In this document: piece after piece, positions 58,006-64,000 of the stretch | Layout: every line of letters begins with the position of its first letter | Numbering within the stretch: position 1 is the first letter of the stretch | Source of the DNA: Ignelater luminosus | Taxonomy: Eukaryota; Arthropoda; Insecta; Coleoptera; Elateridae | NCBI GenBank assembly: GCA_011009095.1 | Contig: VTPC01000391.1 | Coordinates: forward strand, 38,993-102,992 | DNA: 64,000 nt | Reading direction: 5' to 3' | The notes under the pieces: generated by a model | The model's database searches: none | Seen by the model: only the letters and a program-made list of their open reading frames with translations | Told to the model about the DNA's origin: nothing | Made by a program: the position numbers and the translations under genes

Positions 58006-59676
58006 ATTCAGGTTATCTGACATTACAGATAGCAAATAGTAGTTTTTTAATGAATGTCGACTCATGGAGGTCAAAGGGGCATTTTTAATATCAATGAATC
58101 ATAATACGTTAAAAATTTTCTTCTTTTTAAAATGAGAGTTGGTTTTTGATGTGTTGTGATATCCACAAGTTGTGGTAAATTAAAATTCAATTGTACACGA
58201 CAGTAAATTCCTTTTCTGATATGAAACTCGCCCATTCAATTAAATCGATACTCTTCTGCAATTTTATAGATCGAATCAAACATTCTTTAGACTTTTTTTA
58301 GAATAGTGTTTTCTCAGTTTTGATGTGAAAACAATATGAAGAAGCGGTACGTTTACAGATTTATCTCTCCTGTAGTTGACAGATCTAGAATTCAGGTCCT
58401 AGTTGATATTGAAGAAAATCTATTCTATGTTCTGTAAGCCACAACCATAACAAAAGTTTTCACTTACATACTAGAAATTTCAAAACTTGTTAATACCTGA
58501 AGCCCTCATAAGCTGTTGATATTGAAGGCCTTAGTCGTAAAGTCAAAAGTGGTTTGGTAAGCATATTCCAATTTAAAATCAAATGGACTATGGATTTGGA
58601 TTGAGAAAGAGTTACCCCGCTTGGCAAGAAAGCGAATAGCTATCAAGTTATAATATAGCACCCGCTTTGCAGACGGCTGACCCATGATCTATGTCATAAT
58701 TTTGCTTTACTTTGGTTACATTAAAAATAACTAACAGAGCCAAGAGCTATCGAGCCGGTCCTAAATGCAATTGTCAAGGCGGCCAAGGTTATCGTTGCAC
58801 AGAGGGGTCAGTAAAAACTGTTTTTAGACCTCCTCACAATATTAGTACTACTATCCCACTTGGTATTTTGGAATTGACAGAGTGAAGCTCCTCCAAGCGA
58901 TCTTTACCTCTTGATACAAGTATGGTGTGCTTTTGCATCAAGAGAACTACTTGAGCAAGTTTCTGTAATATGTAAAATCCAGAAATCCAGGAAAACAAAA
59001 TGCTGGATGAATGACTTTACAGAGAGTTTTCAAGAGAAACTTTTTGCCCCTTTATAGGCTTGGGATACACAAACTTAGTCGTTTTAAGTGACAGGAGTCT
59101 ACTTTATCTTCTTCGTTCTACTTAATAGATTCTTGTATCTTCTACAATGATTTGCCTAATTCTATTCTATCTTGTTTTATTTGATTTTCTCTTCTAAAAA
59201 TGTTTTTGAACGTCATCCATTGCTTGACATTTTGTAAACATCTTTGAGATTATCTACTGCCTTCTAAGCAAAACTTAACCAAAGTTCAGAATTTGCTTAT
59301 ATGCTAAGCTGCTATTTACACCTTTGAAAAGTGATCTAATACAAAGTCATTGATTATGTGATTCTCTAATTTAAATATTTTTGAAATATTTCTGTGACTA
59401 ATAGAGAACCGTGTCTAGCGATAATTAAACCTAAGATCTTTTCAGAAAAGCAATCTGGTCTAGATTAAATACTGATTTATAAATAACACAAATAATTAAG
59501 AGACTATATAAAAGTTCTAATTTGTAATTTTGTTATGTAATAGTCTTATCTATACTGTTTACAATAATCAAGTTGTTTTACCTCAACGACAGAAATTATA
59601 ATTAAAATGGCTAATCGTATAATAACTTTTTAAGTTGTTTCAAGCTTTTTGATAAAAAATAAACAAAAGAAAGTGC
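58006..59676. other. Interval without recognised gene
   Basis: A plus-strand reading near 58740-58890 (KSYRAGPKCNCQGGQGYRCT...) is open for about 48 codons and cysteine-rich, but I cannot assign it or find splice partners. Nothing else is supported. Confidence 0.3.
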
Positions 59677-60050
59677 TTATAACTTGAAATTTTCCTCAGA
59701 ACCTTTAGATTTTATTATCTCATGAATTTCATGCAATATGTCCTGTTTTAAAGTTGCAAAAACATCTTTTATTTTTGGATGACTGCATTTCTGAAGATAT
59801 CGAAGGAATTTTAATAAGAAATTAATATAATCATCAAGTTTTCTGATTTCTATTATTTATTTTGCTCCAATTATTTTAATAAACCAAAATAAAAAACTAA
59901 CCTTGGTGCATTTTTATCACTTTGATTTATTAAAATTTCATCATGTTAATCACTCTGAAAGGTGAATTTTGAACTTGAGCAATTAATAAGTCTGCTGGTC
60001 TCATTTAACCCTTATGCAATAATAATCTGTAGAATATTTCAGCATAGTTA
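59677..60050 (-). CDS. Coding-like exons of an unrecognised protein (3' end), partial or pseudogenic
   Basis: The last exon (59842-59677, stop TAA at 59677-59679, acceptor CAG) encodes KLDDYINFLLKFLRYLQKC, then HPKIKDVFATLKQDILHEIH and ends KGSEENFKL. This looks like a real helical C-terminus rather than chance AT-rich translation. Upstream, the stretch 59905-60045 reads EIFYRLLLHKG, a stop, MRPADLLIAQVQNSPF and, after a frame change, EILINQSDKNAPR followed by a GTTAGT donor. The stop and frame change suggest a pseudogene, or mis-set exon borders. I do not recognise the family. Further exons would lie above 60100; ALLQCDWVSFYP-like readings at about 60170-60210 are possible but weak. Confidence 0.4.
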
Positions 60051-60899
60051 ATATTAATTTTTTTTGTTATTATTAAACAGTCTAATTGATTAGAACAATA
60101 AGGGAGAACTTAATAATTACCTTTGATAGCTATTGTACACATAACTTGTGCATATTGTAATGAAACATAATTGGATAAAAACTAACCCAGTCACATTGCA
60201 GAAGCATGTTATTATTGTTGTTGCTAAGACAGAATAAAAATGGCAAGGTATGATTCATTCACAAAGGTAGACTAATTGTTTCTCAAATTATCATAAAAAG
60301 GAAATCTCGGATTTTTAATATGTAGGTAGAAATAAAAGTAAAACGCTTAATTGGTGTTTTCAAGTTTGAAGTACGCATAAAATGATAAAATTGATCTTTG
60401 CACGGCCTTTTCTTTATATGCCGCGGTACAAAATACAATTTTATTATATTTTGAAACGTTTGTAATATTTAACGATGACTCAATTATTGTGAGATAATGA
60501 ATAATATCTTTGTTCCAGCTAGTAAGTACACATCCATATACTTTGAAACCTTTGTCTCACACACTAAAAAAGAAAGGCATTAAACAGATGTTTATTGAAA
60601 ACGGTTTTATTGATCAGTAGCAATTTGTTATTTCAGTAATAAAAATGCAATGTTGACATACTGTAAAATATTATAAAGATATGCCGACGTACTCTTTAAC
60701 TTGATTAGTTTTTTAAGATACTTGAAATCGAAAAGTTTCCAGTGAGGTTTTTACTAGCTATAGCAGAATCAATATTACAAATGCATTTATATAATAACCT
60801 GAAATGAACTTATTAAGAATTTTTCTTTTTGTTTATGGAATTGCATTTTATCAATAAGAATGAGACAGTTTCGAGCTTTGTTCTTTGTGTCAATAGGAA
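60051..60899. other. AT-rich interval, no firm feature
   Basis: May include upstream exons of the coding-like region below it, but none could be supported. No repeats recognised. Confidence 0.3.
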
Positions 60900-60985
60900 G
60901 AGGCAACGAATAGCACTACCTTCCCGTTTAACTTTCTATAATCGACACAGTAACGTGGAATTCCATCGTTGTCAAAACTAGAATT
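60900..60985 (-). pseudogene. Small Ty3/gypsy reverse transcriptase fragment
   Basis: The minus strand reads DNDGIPRYCVDYRKLNGKVV, the conserved 'kkDGt.RfcVDYRkLN' block of gypsy RT. Flanking sequence to about 61090 may be related (LPPNKLERPEDIEFL) but in uncertain frame. No catalytic YxDD box follows. Confidence 0.6.
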
Positions 60986-62579
60986 GATGAATTTCTTAGA
61001 AATTCAATATCTTCTGGTCTTTCTAGTTTATTCGGAGGTAGATGTTGATATTAATTATAATTCTCCTCTAGTTTGTTTTCAACATAGCAAAAACATCCCA
61101 ATTGTTTTTTAGTGTTTCCCAACTTTTTGTTTTTTTCCATTAAAATTCATCCAATAACTTACCGGCTGTATAAGCTTTGAAATTGTGTTAGCCTACAGTG
61201 CATACCTACATCATGTTCTTTTGTAAGTAACAGAGACTACCAAATTCCACGTGCAGTAATTAATTAACTGTAACTGTAGTGTTGTGTAACCAATCAGACA
61301 GTGCATACAAGAACGGCAATTTTTAAGAATTTTTTTATAGTCTCATTAGGCCTCATTTAGTGAACATTTTTCAGTAGTGAAATGTACAGTTGTAGGTGTT
61401 GTTTCCTACCGCGTAAGCTGATCACCGATTACTCATTTCCCGTTGTAGTACGAACATTCACACTTAAGGACCGCAACTGTAACATATCAATGACTCAATG
61501 TTGACGGAATTTGTAACTGTGTAACGTATCTAAATTTTACAGTGCCCGACGTTGTCGATATTGGATGCCGCTTCAAAGGATAATTACAGCTACAGCTCTG
61601 ACAAACCTAGGTGAGCAGCCGAGATATTCATCGTACACCTGTTGTTAAATATTGTAGCAATCACTGCAAATCCACGTTTTTCATTCAAGCTCACGAAACA
61701 GACTATTTTATTTTTTACGGTCACAGTGTTTGGCGAAAAAAGACTTTTAAGCCGTAAAACCATCGCATATCAACCCTTGTTAAGGTTTGGTGATACAACA
61801 CAAATGTATGTTACGAATGATAGTAAACTATTGTCATCAGGTTTAACACTTCTCCTGCTTCCTGGTGGTTTCAATTACCAAACACCTTCCGGCACATAAA
61901 AAAAAAAGATTTAAGTTTTGCAAAGTCAACGTCAACAGAACTATCGTCACTGCAATAGTACATGTTTCTAATTGCTACAGCATTTCATTCACAGAGAATT
62001 ACTGTTTGGTATGTTATCAACGCAGAAAGCATTGTAGGGGCGATTTTCATAAACGGTACTATCACAGACCAAAGCTGCAAGAAATTACTGGAGCACAATT
62101 TTGAACCCGACGTACACCGTTGCCTAATGGTTTAAAACTACTAATTTATGCAAAATGAAACACGCCCAACACCTTACTGCTGAAATTTTTGCTTGGTTTT
62201 AAGAAACATTCCAAAATCTAACCATTATTCCTGCTCTAGTTGCTGACATGGCATATATAGCCCAGACATCAATCTCTGCGATTTTTGTGTGAGAAGATAT
62301 CCTTCAACGTTATCGTTGAGTTTTGTTTCAAGGTCTACACTATCATCATATTTGTTTGGAACCTTACGTATTCAATTTTAATTCTTCTTTTTTTAGTTAA
62401 AGGCAGCGTCGCACAGTGCGTAATTCTGGCTATCTAGAGGGATTTAATTATTTTGATAGAAGTATGTATCTGTTATAGGATTTATTGTAATGGTATGGTA
62501 GAAATAACGTAACAGAATACTGTTTAACAAAATTTTTAAACGAAATTATTTATTATATCAAAATCATTACAATTGCTAT
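60986..62579. other. Interval without recognised gene
   Basis: Plus-strand ORFs at 61642-61899 (85 codons) and 61865-62104 (79 codons, with several Cys and basic residues, C-x2-C-Y-QRRKHC) show no family I can name. Confidence 0.3.
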
Positions 62580-63240
62580 GGAGATAAAAATTCAAATTTT
62601 TTCAAGCTTCTAATGGTATAGTCCACTAACGATTGCAATTCAGTCTCTGCACCAACCTCCGTCACCGTAATCCCTGTTGGATAACATGCCTTTTTGGCCT
62701 CTTTAACAACATGATACGCTGGGTACAATTTCGAATTAATATCAATGACTTGCTATCATATTACGTTGTATTGACAAGTTGACAGATTAGCATCAACCAT
62801 AATTGCAAGTGTGCGATTTGCAAATAAGGAAGATATTCGAGCTTTTTTTATTATAGTTCCTTGTTTAGGAGAAGCTGAGCAGGGCTCTCTTACAATTGTC
62901 GCGGAGTCCTTTTTTCCGGCTTCGCGAAGTTTTAATTCTGTTGCCCTTGACAACTCTTCGTTACTAGTTGTTTTTACAAAATTTCTGACTCTGCGTTTTT
63001 TAGTTTTTAAATAGTAATCCTCAAAAGTTTTCTTGGGTCTTTCTGGTCTACCACTTGCAACAGATTGCAAAGGTCTAGGTAACGCCTGAATTACAAGGGT
63101 AGAAAACTGAATGTATTGTTCAGTATGTCTACCACTTTTTTCCCATCTTTGTTGAATTTTCTGGCAAAGGCTTCTTAAGGTTACCTTAATATCTGTAAGA
63201 ACATCATTTGGTAATGTCTCCTAAGTCTTGCAGAACATAC
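62580..63240 (-). pseudogene. Repeat-borne uncharacterised protein family, near-intact remnant
   Basis: The minus-strand frame begins by 63240 (DVLTDIKVTLRSLCQKIQQRW) and runs through GRPERPKKTFEDYYLKTKKR and RVRNFVKTTSNEELSRATEL to VDANLSTCQYNVI. Two consecutive stops (TGA TAG) follow. The same frame then continues as INSKLYPAYHVVKEAKKACY, PTGITVTEVGAETELQSLVD and YTIRSL. I recall this layout ('RP.ksFeec..rsKRrKt.eLR' ... 'l...ad.tr.qY..ir' ... 'YP.y..v..aKk.cYP..i.vte..aevelqsLld.T..Rl') from multi-copy uncharacterised proteins in arthropods and cnidarians, probably transposon-encoded. Function unknown. Only two stops break this stretch. Confidence 0.55.
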
Positions 63241-64000
63241 GCAAATATTGCGTCAAATTTTGTATTTTGTTCCGTGGACCCCTCTTTGTGTCCGAATAAG
63301 GGTTTAAGGGAAGTTTCCTTGTGGTCCTTGTGTATGGCCGGGAATCAGCGGGAGACTTTTTCCTGTATGCCTGGTTAGGGGCACGTAGCTAGTGCTACGC
63401 TAGTGATAATAAAGATACTTATCTTAAATGATTATATATTTGTTTCCATTTGAGAAGAAGAGCATCTTGGCACTCATCTGAAGGGGAACCAAGAATATTT
63501 TCCACCGGGGGTCCTGAGCTTGCCAGACCGATGCTGGTTAAACACAGTCAAACTTCAGTTGTTTGCAACCACCGGTAGCACCACCACCTTCCTAATCTGC
63601 AGCCAGCTAAGCACTACACCGACGCTTTCATCTACATTAAAGTTACATTCAGCGCCCGAAATGACCCACCTGGTCTCCACCAACATAGACAGACAAAATT
63701 TTACCAAATATACTATTTTATTAGTTATTTGCTTTCTCAACTCCACAAACAATATGAGCATTGCCATCGTGAGGAACAGTTGAAGATTGATTGTAAAACA
63801 ATATATAGAAGAAGAATGAAAAAAAATAGAAAACGTAAGGCACATCAATTATTATCTTCCTATAAAGATAGACTTCTTCGATATGTCCAAATCATTATAT
63901 CCAAATATTAGATTGTGCCTGTAATTGATCTGTGACAAGGACAATGTTCAAAAAATCTTCCTCTCTGGCATAGTGAGCGGCACTAAAAGATTCTACTAAC
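63241..64000. other. Window end, possible continuation of the same element
   Basis: Short ORFs on both strands (63520-63783 plus, 63555-63848 minus, 63729-63911 plus) have no recognised motif. CGTAGCTAGTGCTACGCTAG near 63390 contains a small inverted repeat. Confidence 0.3.

Noticed and set aside
58740-58890. Cysteine-rich open reading KCNCQGGQGYRCT as an EGF-like exon
   Set aside because: Too few cysteines for an EGF module and no supported splice sites or partner exons.

Overview
This is a strongly AT-rich eukaryotic window, almost certainly from an arthropod and most likely an insect. The evidence is spliced genes with short GT-AG introns, a FASTKD-type mitochondrial RNA protein, and a dense, many-layered set of insect-type DNA transposons (mariner DD34D, a DD41D mariner-like element, Tc1, hAT, P/THAP-like, pogo-like, piggyBac-like, Crypton-like). 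Ty3/gypsy and non-LTR retrotransposon debris is also present. There are no bacterial-type operons, CRISPR arrays or RNA genes that I can support. The species cannot be named from what is visible.

Only one compact area (about 37.5-42.1 kb) is ordinary host gene space. It holds a divergent pair: a three-exon CYTH-domain protein on the minus strand (37501-38147, 170 aa) and a seven-exon FAST-kinase-like/RAP-domain protein on the plus strand (38511-42059, 942 aa). Their start codons are 363 bp apart, so they may share a bidirectional promoter. A second coding-like stretch on the minus strand (59677-60050) could be the 3' end of another gene or of a pseudogene; I do not recognise it.

The rest is a transposon graveyard with a few young insertions. 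At 1.5-6.0 kb an old hAT transposase gene (minus strand) is split by a mariner copy (2099-3288) and a deleted hAT (3319-5221, perfect 8-bp target duplication). Removing both with one copy of each duplication restores a continuous reading frame across the junctions. A P-like element with a THAP-domain gene fragment lies at 6795-8769, and an internally deleted relative (45912-46736) sits inside another hAT element (45282-46879). A decayed Tc1 (8979-10389), an intact-ORF mariner (12838-14129) and an intact-ORF DD41D element with 31-bp perfect terminal repeats (53028-54330) are clear. Remnants of a Crypton-like recombinase (11180-11901), gypsy pol (18837-20629) and gag (33288-33990), a pogo-like transposase (25020-26190), a non-LTR reverse transcriptase (44040-44760), a piggyBac-like transposase (57869-58005) and an unnamed repeat-borne protein family (62580-63240) fill other parts. 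Several hairpin (foldback) MITEs occur at 17127-17896, 21776-22172, 48389-48484 and 55389-55552.

The most interesting items for follow-up are the THAP-only element that resembles a KP-type repressor design, the 8-bp-duplication element carrying a CENP-B-like helix-turn-helix and dense ATCGATT motifs (49091-50158), and the two intact mariner-like transposases. I see no clearly new functional system; what is unusual lies mainly in element architecture and nesting.
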